Origin: JAOAPY01 sp041492185 | Lineage (GTDB): Bacteria; Acidobacteriota; Blastocatellia; Pyrinomonadales; Pyrinomonadaceae | Length of the DNA: 64,000 nucleotides | Direction: 5' to 3' | Assembly: GCA_041492185.1 (NCBI GenBank) | Contig: JBGPWL010000013.1 | Span: 8,241-72,240, forward strand | In this document: in pieces, positions 1 to 8,630 of the stretch | Layout: each line of letters starts with the position of its first letter | Position numbering within the stretch: the stretch's first letter is position 1 | The notes under the pieces: model-generated | Told to the model about the DNA's origin: nothing | The model's database searches: none | What the model saw: only the letters and a program-made list of their open reading frames with translations | Program-made: the position numbers and the translations under genes

Positions 1-1677
1 AGGAGTGACTTGCACGCCAGGCACTTCGTTGTGCAGAAACTCGGCGTTGCGAAATGAAACCAGCGGCCAGATGCCCGCGACGATCGGAATGCGGCAGTGC
101 TCGATGCGCTTAAGAAACTCACGCAACTGCTCAGTGTCAAAGACCGGTTGCGTGATGGCGTACTCCGCGCCCGCTTCGATCTTCCATTCAAAGCGTCTTA
201 GTTCTTCTTCCATGTTCACCGCGCCCGGATTGACGCCGACACCGATCGAAAATGCCGTCGGCTCGCCGATCGGATTGTTGCCGATGTCCAAACCGTGGTT
301 CAGCTTGTTCACCATGTTCGTCAAGCCGATCGCGTCGATGTCGAATACAGCCGTCGCGTCCGGGTAAGGGCCCATCTTTGGAGGGTCGCCAGTAATCAGA
401 AGCAGATTGCGAAGACCCATCGCCGCGGCGCCGAGCAAGTCCGACATCATCCCCAGCAGATTACGATCGCGACAGCAGTAGTGCAGCACGGCTTCCATTC
501 CTACTTCGCGTTGCACCATCAAGGCGGTCGCCATTGCCCCCATGCGTGTTTGCGCGCGTGGACCGTCGGGAATGTTGACGCCATCGACTCCGGCATCTTT
601 CAGCAATCTGATCGCATCGAGCGTCTTCCAGGGATTGCACCCTTTCGGCGGCAGCACTTCCACCGTCGTGACAAACTCACCCTTCGCGATTTTGCGCGCC
701 CAGTTCGATCGTTCTTCCGCAGGCACAACCGTTACGTCGGGCGGTTTTAGTTCGTGCACGGACACCTTAGCCGCATCGGCGACCACGACTTGCTGAGTAC
801 GCGGATTAAACTGGCGAATCGCGTCCGCGATCATTTTAATATGCGCTGGAGTAGTGCCACAGCAGCCGCCGACGAATTTTGCGCCGGCTTGAACGATGCG
901 CCGCGAGTATTCGGCCATGTACTCCGGAGAGCACATGTAAATCTGTCGGCCACCGACGTCGCGTGGCAATCCGGCATTTGGTTGCGCGGAGAGCTTGCGG
1001 CTGGTGAACGGGATCATCTTCTCGATCGCGTTAAGCACAATCGCCGGACCGACACCGCAGTTGAGCCCAATCACATCCGCGCCCCATTCGTCGAGCCGGG
1101 TCGTAAATATTTCCGGGGTCGTGCCGAACGAAGTATTGCCGTCCATCTGAATCGTCACCTGCGCGACGATCGGCAAATCGCACAATTCCCGCACGGCTCG
1201 GATTGCCTGATGCAATTCCGATATATCGGAAAACGTTTCCAGCACAAACAGATCAACTCCGCCTTCGAGCAGGCCCGACACCTGGGCTGTGAACATGTCT
1301 TTGGCTTCGTCGAACGAAGTTGGTCCGTACGGCTCAATGCGCAGGCCAAGCGAACCAACCGCGCCGGCGACGAAGACCCGGTCACCGGCGGCCTCGCGGG
1401 CGATACGCGCGGCTCTGATGTTGATTTCTTTGAGGCTGGCTTCCAGACCGTAGGGCTGCAGCTTATTGAAGTTAGCGCCGTAAGTGTTGGTCTCAATAAT
1501 GTCCGCGCCGGCGCGCACGTACTCAGCGTGGACCTCGCGCACCAGATCGGGCGCGACCAGATTTAGCTCGTCGTATGAGCGGTTGATGTAGATGCCCTTT
1601 GAATAGAGCATCGTGCCCATCGCGCCATCAAAGACGTGAATGACGTCGGAGTCGATTATTTCTCGGAAGTTCTTCAT
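1..1677 (-). CDS. Bifunctional homocysteine S-methyltransferase / 5,10-methylenetetrahydrofolate reductase (3' end outside window)
   Basis: Reading the minus strand from the ATG at 1677 gives an uninterrupted 559-codon frame that leaves the window at position 1, so the C-terminus is missing. The N-terminal ~300 residues are a homocysteine methyltransferase barrel: it begins MKNFREIIDSD, has FDGAMGTML near residue 20, a GLNCGVGP loop, and the paired cysteines of GGCCGTTP, which together supply the three zinc-binding cysteines of the family. From about residue 330 the frame continues as a MetF-type reductase (VTTVEVLPPKG, LLLITGDPPKMG, AITQPVFDTEQL). In the family, the first half makes methionine from homocysteine and a methyl donor, and the second supplies methyl-folate using NAD(P)H and FAD. 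The fused architecture is known in several bacterial phyla. No B12 or SAM riboswitch was recognised upstream. The identification is firm; the exact methyl donor is not readable here. Confidence 0.95.
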   Translation of the reverse strand, partial: MKNFREIIDSDVIHVFDGAMGTMLYSKGIYINRSYDELNLVAPDLVREVHAEYVRAGADIIETNTYGANFNKLQPYGLEASLKEINIRAARIAREAAGDRVFVAGAVGSLGLRIEPYGPTSFDEAKDMFTAQVSGLLEGGVDLFVLETFSDISELHQAIRAVRELCDLPIVAQVTIQMDGNTSFGTTPEIFTTRLDEWGADVIGLNCGVGPAIVLNAIEKMIPFTSRKLSAQPNAGLPRDVGGRQIYMCSPEYMAEYSRRIVQAGAKFVGGCCGTTPAHIKMIADAIRQFNPRTQQVVVADAAKVSVHELKPPDVTVVPAEERSNWARKIAKGEFVTTVEVLPPKGCNPWKTLDAIRLLKDAGVDGVNIPDGPRAQTRMGAMATALMVQREVGMEAVLHYCCRDRNLLGMMSDLLGAAAMGLRNLLLITGDPPKMGPYPDATAVFDIDAIGLTNMVNKLNHGLDIGNNPIGEPTAFSIGVGVNPGAVNMEEELRRFEWKIEAGAEYAITQPVFDTEQLREFLKRIEHCRIPIVAGIWPLVSFRNAEFLHNEVPGVQVTP

Positions 1678-1683
1678 AAGTGA

Positions 1684-1803
1684 GTCAGAACCGCCTGCGG
1701 TAGCGGGCGGTTGATCTGCGAGAATGATCGCGTCTCAGGTGTTAACATTGGTCGCTTTTGATTAACGCCCGCTCAACCGCCCGCTACCGCAGGCGGTTCT
1801 GAC
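1684..1803. repeat. Pair of REP-like palindromes in inverted orientation
   Basis: Positions 1684-1714 and 1773-1803 are exact reverse complements over 31 bases. Each arm is itself a near-perfect hairpin: AACCGCCTGC and GCGGGCGGTT flank a GGTA loop with one wobble position. The pair brackets 58 bp just upstream of the methyltransferase start. Two oppositely oriented REP units with a short spacer match the layout of BIME-type elements. No RAYT transposase gene is present in the window. Confidence 0.8.
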
Positions 1804-1818
1804 CTCATCATGTCAGTC

Positions 1819-1854
1819 CAAAACAAAAATGTCCCGCGCTAAACAACGCGGGAC
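1819..1854 (-). terminator. Intrinsic terminator for minus-strand transcription
   Basis: GTCCCGCG (1831-1838) and CGCGGGAC (1847-1854) form a perfect 8-bp stem with an 8-base loop. Read on the minus strand, the stem is followed by ATTTTTGTTTT, a U-rich tail. It would end transcripts from the zinc-ribbon gene at 2170-2571, about 320 bp upstream of it in reading direction. Confidence 0.65.
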
Positions 1855-2169
1855 TTCAATTTCTTTGAAGTTGTTCGGTTCGTCTCTTGAACTCGCCGAG
1901 CTGTTTAGCTGTTTGTTTTACGTGGCCGCAAGTCGGCTTAACTCACCACGTTTGTCATTGCTGCTTATACGCCTACTGGAATCGGGCTGTCAAGGCATGG
2001 CGCTGCAGTCGTTAGTAACTGGATTGTGCCTTCTGAGCGGAGGCCGGGCGAGTTACATGACCGGATGGATGGCGCTAAGCAAATGCCGCTGGGCGCGAGG
2101 CGAGGGCATCCAGGACGGACGTTATGAATACCCAGTTTCGACGCGCGGCGCCACAGTTTTGACACAGTG
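1855..2169. other. Intergenic stretch without recognised gene
   Basis: About 315 bp lie between the terminator and the zinc-ribbon gene. It has short open frames on both strands, but none has a convincing ribosome-binding site or recognisable composition. A short hairpin (ACTTCAA/TTGAAGT type) lies at its left end. It may be the 3' untranslated part of the minus-strand transcript. I see nothing else in it. Confidence 0.4.
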
Positions 2170-2571
2170 TTAAGGCCTGGTCGACGCTGGACCAGCCCAC
2201 CTCGCGCGTTCGGATTGGTCTCTGCCCATTTGGGCCTTCTCGTCCTCGCTTCTGCGCTTCTGATCGAATTCTCGGGCTGCTTTCACCTCTGCGGCTCGCT
2301 CGGTCTCTTCCTTCTGAATTAGGAACCATGTGACACCCACAACCAGCAGGACCAGCACCAGAATTCGGAGGGGAGAAATCGGCCGACGAGGCTCAGCATC
2401 CTCAAAAACACATTCACTTTTGGCGCTTGGAGCCTGGATAGGAGCTGGCGCCGGGCTGAAACCAGATTCATTGGGTGTTGATGCACCGACCAGACTTGCT
2501 TTGCACCTTTTGCAATGTTCGGCGGACACAAAGTTGGTTAGTCCGCATTTACTACATTTTGTTGAAGACAT
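2170..2571 (-). CDS. Zinc-ribbon single-pass membrane protein, unknown function
   Basis: This 133-residue frame starts at the ATG at 2571, chosen because GGAG lies 7 bases upstream on the minus strand; earlier in-frame ATGs lack this. The N-terminus has two CxxC knuckles (CSKCG and CKRC, about residues 5-24), a zinc ribbon of the kind found at the start of many bacterial adaptor proteins. A Pro/Ala-rich stretch follows, then a hydrophobic helix (LVLVLLVVGVTWFLI, about residues 70-86), and a highly charged Glu/Lys/Arg tail likely to be helical. This predicts a cytoplasmic zinc ribbon, one membrane anchor and a charged tail. No function can be assigned. It is transcribed alone and ends toward the terminator at 1819-1854. 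Confidence 0.65.
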   Translation of the reverse strand: MSSTKCSKCGLTNFVSAEHCKRCKASLVGASTPNESGFSPAPAPIQAPSAKSECVFEDAEPRRPISPLRILVLVLLVVGVTWFLIQKEETERAAEVKAAREFDQKRRSEDEKAQMGRDQSERARWAGPASTRP

Positions 2572-3038
2572 TGGATTCTCCATTGAGGCTTGGGTGGTGT
2601 GTGATTGGCGCCCCCGGTTTGGGCCGGGAACAGGACTAACAAACAGCATAACAGAATCTAGTTCTCTTGAGAAGATTTAATATTGGCGGGAAGTTGAGAG
2701 CCCAGAGTAGCATCCCACCAACCTCAGCCCAGAACATTTCCTAATGCTGAGATACACCTCCGATGTGCCGGTTGTTTTGCGTGGCCGTGAGCGCTCGGCT
2801 GTCAAGACGAGAGCGGTAGACTTAAACTGCGGGCGACCACAAGGGTCGCCCCTACAACATATCTTGACAGATCGCCCGTAATTTGGCTGAATGCTCGCGT
2901 CTTCTTGTCGGCGATCATCTCTCCCTAATTGTTGATGAAACTGTAGAGAGAAAATCATTTCGCTTTACCCAAATACATCCAGGGTTAGCTCTCCCACATT
3001 TGCAGTCTTAGGAATTTCAAATAGAGGTTCAGAAGGGC
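2572..3038. other. Intergenic region between divergent genes, with one dispersed hairpin repeat
   Basis: About 465 bp separate the minus-strand zinc-ribbon gene from the peptide transporter. The only recognisable structure is the hairpin at 2831-2851, followed by CCTACAACAT. A TTGACA hexamer occurs at 2864-2869 but has no good -10 partner. Translated frames here yield strings such as RGDPCGRP, which is a by-product of the repeat rather than a protein. Confidence 0.5.
2831..2851. repeat. Dispersed hairpin repeat (GGGCGACC...GGTCGCCC)
   Basis: GGGCGACC at 2831-2838 pairs perfectly with GGTCGCCC at 2844-2851 across a 5-base loop and is followed by CTACA. From general knowledge, very similar GTAGGGGCGACC-type hairpins recur between genes in unrelated bacterial genomes; I cannot confirm copy number from this window alone. 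Confidence 0.5.
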
Positions 3039-4589
3039 ATGAGCAATTCAATCGACAACTCTCGAGCCAGCTCGGCCGCAATTGAAGACCGTAGTTTCTT
3101 CGGTCATCCGCGCGGCTTGTCCACACTGTTCTTCACCGAGATGTGGGAGCGGTTCAGTTACTACGGACTGCGACCGCTGCTGGTTCTGTTTATGTCGGCT
3201 GCGATCATGCAGGGCGGCTTTGGCATTGAACGCGACCAGGCCTCGGCTATTGTCGGCATCTATGCAGCGAGCGTTTACCTGGCCTCACTACCGGGCGGGT
3301 GGGTCGCTGACAGGTTGCTCGGCTTGCGTCGCGCCATCATGACGGGCGCCGTGCTCATCGCTTGTGGTCATTTCTCGATCGGCCTCTCGGCCTTCGCGCA
3401 CGGCCGAGTCCCGTTCTTCGTCGGGCTCATATTTATTGTCCTGGGGACCGGCCTCTTAAAGCCGAACATTTCAGCCATCGTCGGGGACCTGTATCCCGAA
3501 GGCGGCGCACGCCGAGATGCCGGCTTTTCGATCTTCTACATGGGAATCAACGGTGGTGCGGTTCTTGGGCAAACGGTCACGGGCTTCCTCGGCGAAAAGT
3601 ACGGCTGGCATTGGGGCTTTGGCGCGGCTGGCGTCGGCATGCTGGTCGGTGTGTTAGTGTTTGCAACGCGCTCGCGAAAGACGCTGGGAAACCTTGGCTT
3701 GGAGCGATCTCGACATCCAGATCCCGCGGTTCAGGCACGGCAGGAACGTACCATTAAAGTCACTTTGGCGGCCGGACTGGGTTTACTTGCGCTCGTCGTC
3801 GTGCTTGCCGCAACCAGAGTACTGCATCTCAACCCGCAGGCCATCGGCCAGAGTATGACCTATGTGCTGGTTGGTATGGCAGTGTTTTATTTCGCCTACA
3901 TCTTCACCTTCGGCGGACTGAATAGCGACGAGAAGAAACGTGTCGGGGTCATCGCCATCCTGTTTGTGTTTGCCGCCGTCTTCTGGTCGGCCTTTGAGCA
4001 AGCGCCAACGTCTCTCAACTTGTTTGCCAAGGACTTCACGAACCGACAGCTTTTTGGCTGGGAAATCCCGGCGACGTGGTTCCAGAACGTCAACTCGATC
4101 TTTATCGTGCTGCTGGCGCCGTTCTTTGCCGCGCTCTGGTTGAAGCTGGCGAAGCGAGGTGCAAACCCGTCGAGTCCAGTCAAGTTCGCGGTTGGATTAT
4201 TATTCGGCGGCGCGGGTTTCGGCGTAATGATTTTCGCGGCTTATGCAGTGGTCGCAAGCCATGGCACAATTAAGGTCTCTCCATTGTGGTTGGTGGTCAG
4301 CTACATCTTTCAGACTGTAGGTGAGTTGTGTCTGAGCCCCGTCGGGCTCTCTTCGATGACGAAGCTCTCTCCACGGAAGTACGTCGGTCAGATGATGGGT
4401 ATCTGGTTCCTGGCGACGGCACTGGGGAATCTGATCGCCGGCCTCGTTGGCGGTCACGTTGACCCGAAGAAGCTCGATCAGATGCCGCGGCTCTTCATCG
4501 CGACCACGGTCTCGCTGGTGGCCGCAGGGCTATTGCTGGCGGCAATGACGCCTCTGATAAAGAGGTTTCTGCCCGACAAGACCAGCTAA
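3039..4589 (+). CDS. Proton-dependent oligopeptide transporter, POT/PTR2 family
   Basis: This 516-residue integral membrane protein has about 12-14 hydrophobic segments. The N-terminus has the family's ExxERF-type motif (EMWERFSYYGLR, about residues 34-45), which couples proton and peptide movement. The PTR2 signature follows in the middle (FYMGINGGAVLGQ, about residues 167-179). The late EL/SPVGLSSM motif is also present. In the family these proteins import di- and tripeptides with protons across the inner membrane. Length and motif order are normal. It stands alone, convergent with mutM. A peptide importer here fits the separate Opp ABC system at 42130-48222 as part of a protein-degrading lifestyle (inference). 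Individual substrates cannot be read from sequence. Confidence 0.93.
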   Translation: MSNSIDNSRASSAAIEDRSFFGHPRGLSTLFFTEMWERFSYYGLRPLLVLFMSAAIMQGGFGIERDQASAIVGIYAASVYLASLPGGWVADRLLGLRRAIMTGAVLIACGHFSIGLSAFAHGRVPFFVGLIFIVLGTGLLKPNISAIVGDLYPEGGARRDAGFSIFYMGINGGAVLGQTVTGFLGEKYGWHWGFGAAGVGMLVGVLVFATRSRKTLGNLGLERSRHPDPAVQARQERTIKVTLAAGLGLLALVVVLAATRVLHLNPQAIGQSMTYVLVGMAVFYFAYIFTFGGLNSDEKKRVGVIAILFVFAAVFWSAFEQAPTSLNLFAKDFTNRQLFGWEIPATWFQNVNSIFIVLLAPFFAALWLKLAKRGANPSSPVKFAVGLLFGGAGFGVMIFAAYAVVASHGTIKVSPLWLVVSYIFQTVGELCLSPVGLSSMTKLSPRKYVGQMMGIWFLATALGNLIAGLVGGHVDPKKLDQMPRLFIATTVSLVAAGLLLAAMTPLIKRFLPDKTS

Positions 4590-4647
4590 CTGAGAAACCG
4601 CTTAGTTCAGTCGAAGCTTAAGATTCATCCCGCAGCAGGTTGTGCGG

Positions 4648-5514
4648 TCACCACCGTTGACAGCGCGGGCACCAGTAAGTTGATCGTCCACCATGCACCG
4701 CGCGACGAATGCGCGCGCCACAATTGACACAGGGCTCACCTTCGCGTTCGTAAACTTGCCAGAACTTTTCAAACGCTTCGCCGTAAGAAAAACCGTCACG
4801 TTTCTCGATGTCGATCCGCGATGTTGAGCTCTCGGTTATCGCGTCGCCCAACACCTCGACAATCGCCTGATGCAAACGCGCAACTCTGCGCGAAGAAAGC
4901 GTCGCCGCGATCTTAAATGGATCGATGCCGGCGCGGAACAGAGCTTCGGCGGCGTAGATATTGCCGAGGCCAAGAATCCTGGTTTGATCCAACAGAAGAG
5001 TTTTTAAGGTCCGCCGAGAGCGAGTAAGGACCCCTTTTAGGTAGGCGGCGCTGAAGTCTTTCGAGAAAGGTTCGGGCGCGAGTTCGCTGATTCCCTTCGT
5101 CGTACTCAGCCGCGATCGCGCAATCAGTTTCATGATTCCAAACTGCCGCTGATCCCGGAATACCAGACGCCGCTCATTGTCGAGATAGAAGATAGCGTGC
5201 GCGTGTTTCGGCAAAACGTCGTCCGCGGTTAGATAAAGAAACTTGCCAGTCATGCGGAGATGCACGACAAGGAAGCGCCCTCCTTTACGGTCGGGCTTCT
5301 GAAGGGCTCCAATCTTATCGAGTTCAATGAGGATGAACTTTCCGCGCCGAGAAACGCCGGTGATCGTCGAGCCTTTTACTTTTCGGTTGAATCCGGGGGG
5401 CGATGTCGGAGCGATAAGCTTCGGAAGCTTGATGTCACTCGCGACGATTTGGCGACCAACGATCACCCGACGCAGCGCGCGCACAACGTGTTCGACTTCG
5501 GGGAGTTCAGGCAT
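4648..5514 (-). CDS. mutM: Formamidopyrimidine-DNA glycosylase
   Basis: This 288-residue protein removes oxidised purines such as 8-oxoguanine from DNA and cleaves the abasic strand. After the initiator Met it begins PELPEVE; the N-terminal proline is the family's Schiff-base nucleophile, followed by the catalytic glutamate. The helix-two-turn-helix segment around LLLDQTRILGLGNIYA is present. The C-terminus has a four-cysteine zinc finger (CVNCGARIRR then CPRC), which contacts DNA. Length is slightly above the usual 270 because of a short insertion near residues 75-85. It is convergent with the POT transporter, and a cluster of palindromic repeats lies behind its start. The call is secure. 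Confidence 0.97.
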   Translation of the reverse strand: MPELPEVEHVVRALRRVIVGRQIVASDIKLPKLIAPTSPPGFNRKVKGSTITGVSRRGKFILIELDKIGALQKPDRKGGRFLVVHLRMTGKFLYLTADDVLPKHAHAIFYLDNERRLVFRDQRQFGIMKLIARSRLSTTKGISELAPEPFSKDFSAAYLKGVLTRSRRTLKTLLLDQTRILGLGNIYAAEALFRAGIDPFKIAATLSSRRVARLHQAIVEVLGDAITESSTSRIDIEKRDGFSYGEAFEKFWQVYEREGEPCVNCGARIRRAVHGGRSTYWCPRCQRW

Positions 5515-5567
5515 TGATTTGCGAGAATTAGGGATTCTCAGTGCAAGCGCAAGTGAATTGCCTGCGC

Positions 5568-5732
5568 AGCTCCGCTAGGAGCGCAGGAGCGCAATGTTTA
5601 TAGATGGGAGCGCCCGCCAAACTCCATCAGCTCCGTAGAGCGGCATGGCCCGCGCGGACATGTCGCTCCTAAAGGAGCTTCACAAGCTCACATAGCATTG
5701 CGTTCTATAAATATGCCGCTCCTAACGGAGCT
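5568..5732. repeat. Cluster of four AGCTCC...GGAGC palindromic repeat units
   Basis: Between mutM and the phosphohexomutase there are four related short hairpins: AGCTCCGCTAGGAGCG at 5568, AGCTCCGTAGAGCGGCAT at 5629, its inverse type TGTCGCTCCTAAAGGAGCT at 5661, and GCCGCTCCTAACGGAGCT ending at 5732. The outer two carry matching inverted flanks (GCGCAATGTTTATA near 5590 and its near-complement near 5695). The units alternate in orientation, as in compound REP elements. No coding potential is evident. Confidence 0.7.
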
Positions 5733-5759
5733 GCAAGAATGTCCTCTCGCAGGAGCCTT

Positions 5760-7184
5760 TTAATCGTTTGGTATCCGCGCACCTTCATCGAGCAGCGCAT
5801 TCATCTTCGCGATTGATGTTGCTTCGCAATAAATGCGGAGCATCGGCTCGGTGCCTGACTGGCGAAACAGCAACCACGATTCGTCATCAAATTCGAGTTT
5901 TGTTCCGTCCATCGTGTCGACGTTGGTGACTTCGAAGCCTGCAAACTCGCCGGGTGGGTTTGAAGCAAGCTTAGCCACTAATTCCTGGCCCGACGCGACC
6001 TCCATATGCAAATCGCGACGGCCAAAGTGAAACTCGCCAAACTCGTTATGCAGCTCGCGCAACATCACCGAGGGCGGCTTGCCCGCGGCGATGATGGCTT
6101 CGAGGAAAAGAAGGGAATTCAGAATCGCGTCGCGTTCGGGGAGGTGGCCCTTTACTCCGATGCCGCCCGACTCTTCAGCGCCAAGCAGAATGTCTTCCTT
6201 CAGCATAAGCTCGGCGATGTATTTGAAGCCGACCGGCGTTTCGTAGAGTCTCAAGCCAAGAGCATTAGCGATACGCTTCGTCAACACCGATTGAGAAAAC
6301 GTGCGAACCACACCGCCAGACATTTTCCGATTGCGCGCAAGATGAAGTAGCAGGAGCGGCACAACGTCGTGCATCGTCATCGTCTCGCCGAGTTCATTAA
6401 CGGCGCCGACGCGATCAGCGTCGCCGTCGGTGGCTAATCCAACCAGCGCTTTTGTCTCGACGACTCGCGCTTTCAATGGCGCCAGGTTTTGATCGATCGG
6501 TTCCGGATTGACGCCGCCAAAGAGCGGATCGCGATAGGAGCGAATTGTTTCGACCTGCAAGTTGCCGCCTTGGAGAAAACGTTCAACCCAGGTACCGCCC
6601 GCCCCGTGCATTGGATCGACGATCACGTGCCCCACGGCGCTTCGCAGACGATCGAGATCGATATACGAAGCGATTTGTTTTCGATAGCTGTCGACTACGG
6701 GCGCGAGCAATTCATTTCCGTCATCGACAATTTCGCCGCGCTTCGGTGGTGAAGCATCGACCAGCGCCTCAACTGCCGCCGTTGTCTCCGGCGCTGCGCT
6801 CCCGCCCCACGGCGCTTTGATCTTGAACCCGTTGAAGTCCGCCGGGTTGTGCGATGCAGTGATCATGACGCCGCCAATCGCGCCGAGCTCTCTCACCGCC
6901 CAAGAAATCAACGGCGTCGGCGCGTCTTCAGCGAAGAGCGCCAGGCGGAAACCGTTTCCAACCATTATTTCCGCCGCGCGTCGCGCAAAATGTTCGGAAA
7001 GAAACCGGCGATCGTATCCAACAACGACCAGCCGCGTAGTTGGGCCAGATGCGGTTGTTTGTTTCAGCAGATACTCTGCATACGCCTGCGCCACGCGTTC
7101 GACGTTCGCAAACGTGAACTCGCGTGCAATCAGCGCGCGCCAGCCGTCGGTGCCAAAATGAATTCGCGCGAGCGGTTCCGTCAC
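5760..7184 (-). CDS. Phosphoglucomutase/phosphomannomutase family phosphohexomutase
   Basis: This 474-residue enzyme interconverts hexose 1- and 6-phosphates through a phosphoserine. It shows HFGTDGWRALIAREFT at the start, the active-site serine in TASHNP (Ser111), the metal loop DGDADR and the sugar-binding EESGG loop, in the normal family order. The C-terminal phosphate-binding segment RQSGTEPMLRIY is intact. The start overlaps the end of the upstream nucleotidyltransferase by 4 bp, so the two are co-translated. Together they would convert a hexose 6-phosphate to a hexose 1-phosphate and then to a nucleotide sugar for polysaccharide or lipopolysaccharide. Sequence alone does not settle glucose versus mannose or glucosamine specificity. 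Confidence 0.92.
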   Translation of the reverse strand: MTEPLARIHFGTDGWRALIAREFTFANVERVAQAYAEYLLKQTTASGPTTRLVVVGYDRRFLSEHFARRAAEIMVGNGFRLALFAEDAPTPLISWAVRELGAIGGVMITASHNPADFNGFKIKAPWGGSAAPETTAAVEALVDASPPKRGEIVDDGNELLAPVVDSYRKQIASYIDLDRLRSAVGHVIVDPMHGAGGTWVERFLQGGNLQVETIRSYRDPLFGGVNPEPIDQNLAPLKARVVETKALVGLATDGDADRVGAVNELGETMTMHDVVPLLLLHLARNRKMSGGVVRTFSQSVLTKRIANALGLRLYETPVGFKYIAELMLKEDILLGAEESGGIGVKGHLPERDAILNSLLFLEAIIAAGKPPSVMLRELHNEFGEFHFGRRDLHMEVASGQELVAKLASNPPGEFAGFEVTNVDTMDGTKLEFDDESWLLFRQSGTEPMLRIYCEATSIAKMNALLDEGARIPND

Positions 7185-8230
7185 GACGCCGCGCCTCCCG
7201 TGATGGTGTAATCAGTGAGGGAAGTTTTGTCGCCGAGGACTGAACCCGCTCCGACGACAGCAGAACGGCCAATGTGACAGCCTCGACCGATGATCGCGTT
7301 CGTCACTGTTGCCGCGGTGCCGAATCTCGTATGGGGCCAGATGACTGAGTTCTCGATACGCGCGCGCTCTTCGACGAAACAGCCTGGGCCGAGAACTGAA
7401 TTGATTATCTGCGCGCCGGGTTTGATCGAACAGTCGTCGCCGATGATCGAGAGCTCGTCAATCTCAGCGATCGTGGCTGCGTCAAAATTGCCGCGACGCT
7501 CCTTGATATGAATACGCCCGACGCGATTGGCGAGCAGGTCGTGATGAATTTGCAGATAACGTTCAGGGGTGCCGATATCGATCCAGTAAGTTCGCTGCGG
7601 GATATGCGCGTAAAACGCTTCCTGGCGCTCCAACAGATTCGGAAACAATCCGTATTCGAATGAGTGATTTTCGCCGGCGGGAATGTAGTCGAGCACCTTC
7701 GGCTCGAGGACGTAGGTGCCGGCATTGATTGTGTTAACCGTAATCTCGTCTTCTTTCGGTTTCTCAAGGAAGCGCCGAATGCGACCATCGCTTTCGGTTT
7801 CAACCAGACCGTAAGCGCGAGGGTTATCGACAGGCGCGAGCACGATCGTCGCCACTGCCTGTCGCTCGGCATGTTCGCGGATGACGGCCTTGAGATCGAG
7901 ATCAGTCAGGATGTCGCCGTTGAAAACGACTGTCGGCTCGCGAATTAATTCTTCAGCGAATTTGTAAGCACCGGCCGTGCCCATAGGTTGCGGCTCGACT
8001 GTGTACTTAAGCTTAACGCCGTAATCAGATCCGTCGGCGAGTAGTTGCTCGATCTTGTTTGGCTGGTAGGAAAGCGAGAGTGTGATGTCGGTGATGCCCG
8101 CGCGGCGTAGTGTATCGATCTGATAAAGCAGAAACGGCCGATTACAGATCGGCACGATCGGTTTCGGAGTGTAAACAGTTAAGGGTCGCAGGCGTGTGCC
8201 TTTGCCGCCCGCAAGAATCAGTGCCTGCAT
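7181..8230 (-). CDS. Nucleotide-sugar pyrophosphorylase (mannose-1-phosphate guanylyltransferase-like)
   Basis: This 349-residue protein opens with the nucleotidyltransferase signature LILAGGKGTRLRPLT (residues 4-18), which binds the NTP, and keeps VFNGDILTD as the metal-binding Asp motif near residue 100. The last ~110 residues show left-handed beta-helix hexapeptide periodicity (for example IENSVIWPHTRFG, IIGRGCHIGRSAVVGAGSVL). This two-domain layout is typical of GDP-mannose and related NDP-sugar pyrophosphorylases. It is first in a two-gene operon with the phosphohexomutase (4-bp overlap). The sugar and nucleotide specificity remain open: glucose-1-phosphate thymidylyl- or uridylyltransferase relatives look similar. 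Confidence 0.9.
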   Translation of the reverse strand: MQALILAGGKGTRLRPLTVYTPKPIVPICNRPFLLYQIDTLRRAGITDITLSLSYQPNKIEQLLADGSDYGVKLKYTVEPQPMGTAGAYKFAEELIREPTVVFNGDILTDLDLKAVIREHAERQAVATIVLAPVDNPRAYGLVETESDGRIRRFLEKPKEDEITVNTINAGTYVLEPKVLDYIPAGENHSFEYGLFPNLLERQEAFYAHIPQRTYWIDIGTPERYLQIHHDLLANRVGRIHIKERRGNFDAATIAEIDELSIIGDDCSIKPGAQIINSVLGPGCFVEERARIENSVIWPHTRFGTAATVTNAIIGRGCHIGRSAVVGAGSVLGDKTSLTDYTITGGAAS

Positions 8231-8359
8231 GATTGATTACCGAATTGTTGATACGCGGGTCGAATAACGAACGCGAGTCTAACACTCGCACGCGCTCGTT
8301 TCAATTGCGCCCTTCTCAAAATATGTTCTTCCTTAGGATGTTGCCGTACAATCCGCATC

Positions 8360-8587
8360 ATGATCTCCGGATACCTTCCCTTTCTCATCCATCTGATTCT
8401 TCTTATCGCGTTTTGGGGTGGTATTGGCGCTGTTGATGGCTGGCTGCGAGGGGCAGCGCAAATTCAGACCGATCTAAGCAGACCAACGCTCGTTGGTTTT
8501 TTCCGCGGCTGTGCGAAAGGGATCGGCTTCCTTGTTACTTTTACGCTGATTGCGCTCTATCTGCCGGTCCTTTTTAATATCAGGTGA
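8360..8587 (+). CDS. Small two-helix membrane protein, unknown
   Basis: This 75-residue frame has two strong hydrophobic segments (about residues 6-25, LPFLIHLILLIAFWGGIGA, and 53-71, GIGFLVTFTLIALYLPVLF) joined by a polar loop containing DGWLRGAAQIQTD. The composition is that of a real small membrane protein rather than a shadow frame, and it overlaps no other candidate. No clear Shine-Dalgarno sequence sits at the usual distance before the ATG, which lowers confidence. It lies in the gap between the divergent sugar-nucleotide operon and the thiolase gene. Function is unknown. Confidence 0.5.
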   Translation: MISGYLPFLIHLILLIAFWGGIGAVDGWLRGAAQIQTDLSRPTLVGFFRGCAKGIGFLVTFTLIALYLPVLFNIR

Positions 8588-8630
8588 AGCCAGGCGCTAC
8601 TTCAAGATCGTTTCCTTGACACCCCACCGC

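Noticed and set aside
754..1566. 270-codon open frame on the plus strand
   Set aside because: It is antisense to the homocysteine methyltransferase/MTHFR gene, whose motifs and frame are clear. Composition is that of a shadow frame.
1855..2169. Possible small RNA or riboswitch region before the methyltransferase gene
   Set aside because: No SAM, cobalamin or other known riboswitch core could be recognised, and it lies on the far side of the minus-strand terminator.
2677..2958. 93-codon minus-strand frame containing RGDPCGRP
   Set aside because: The string is a translation of the hairpin repeat at 2831-2851 and not of a conserved protein.
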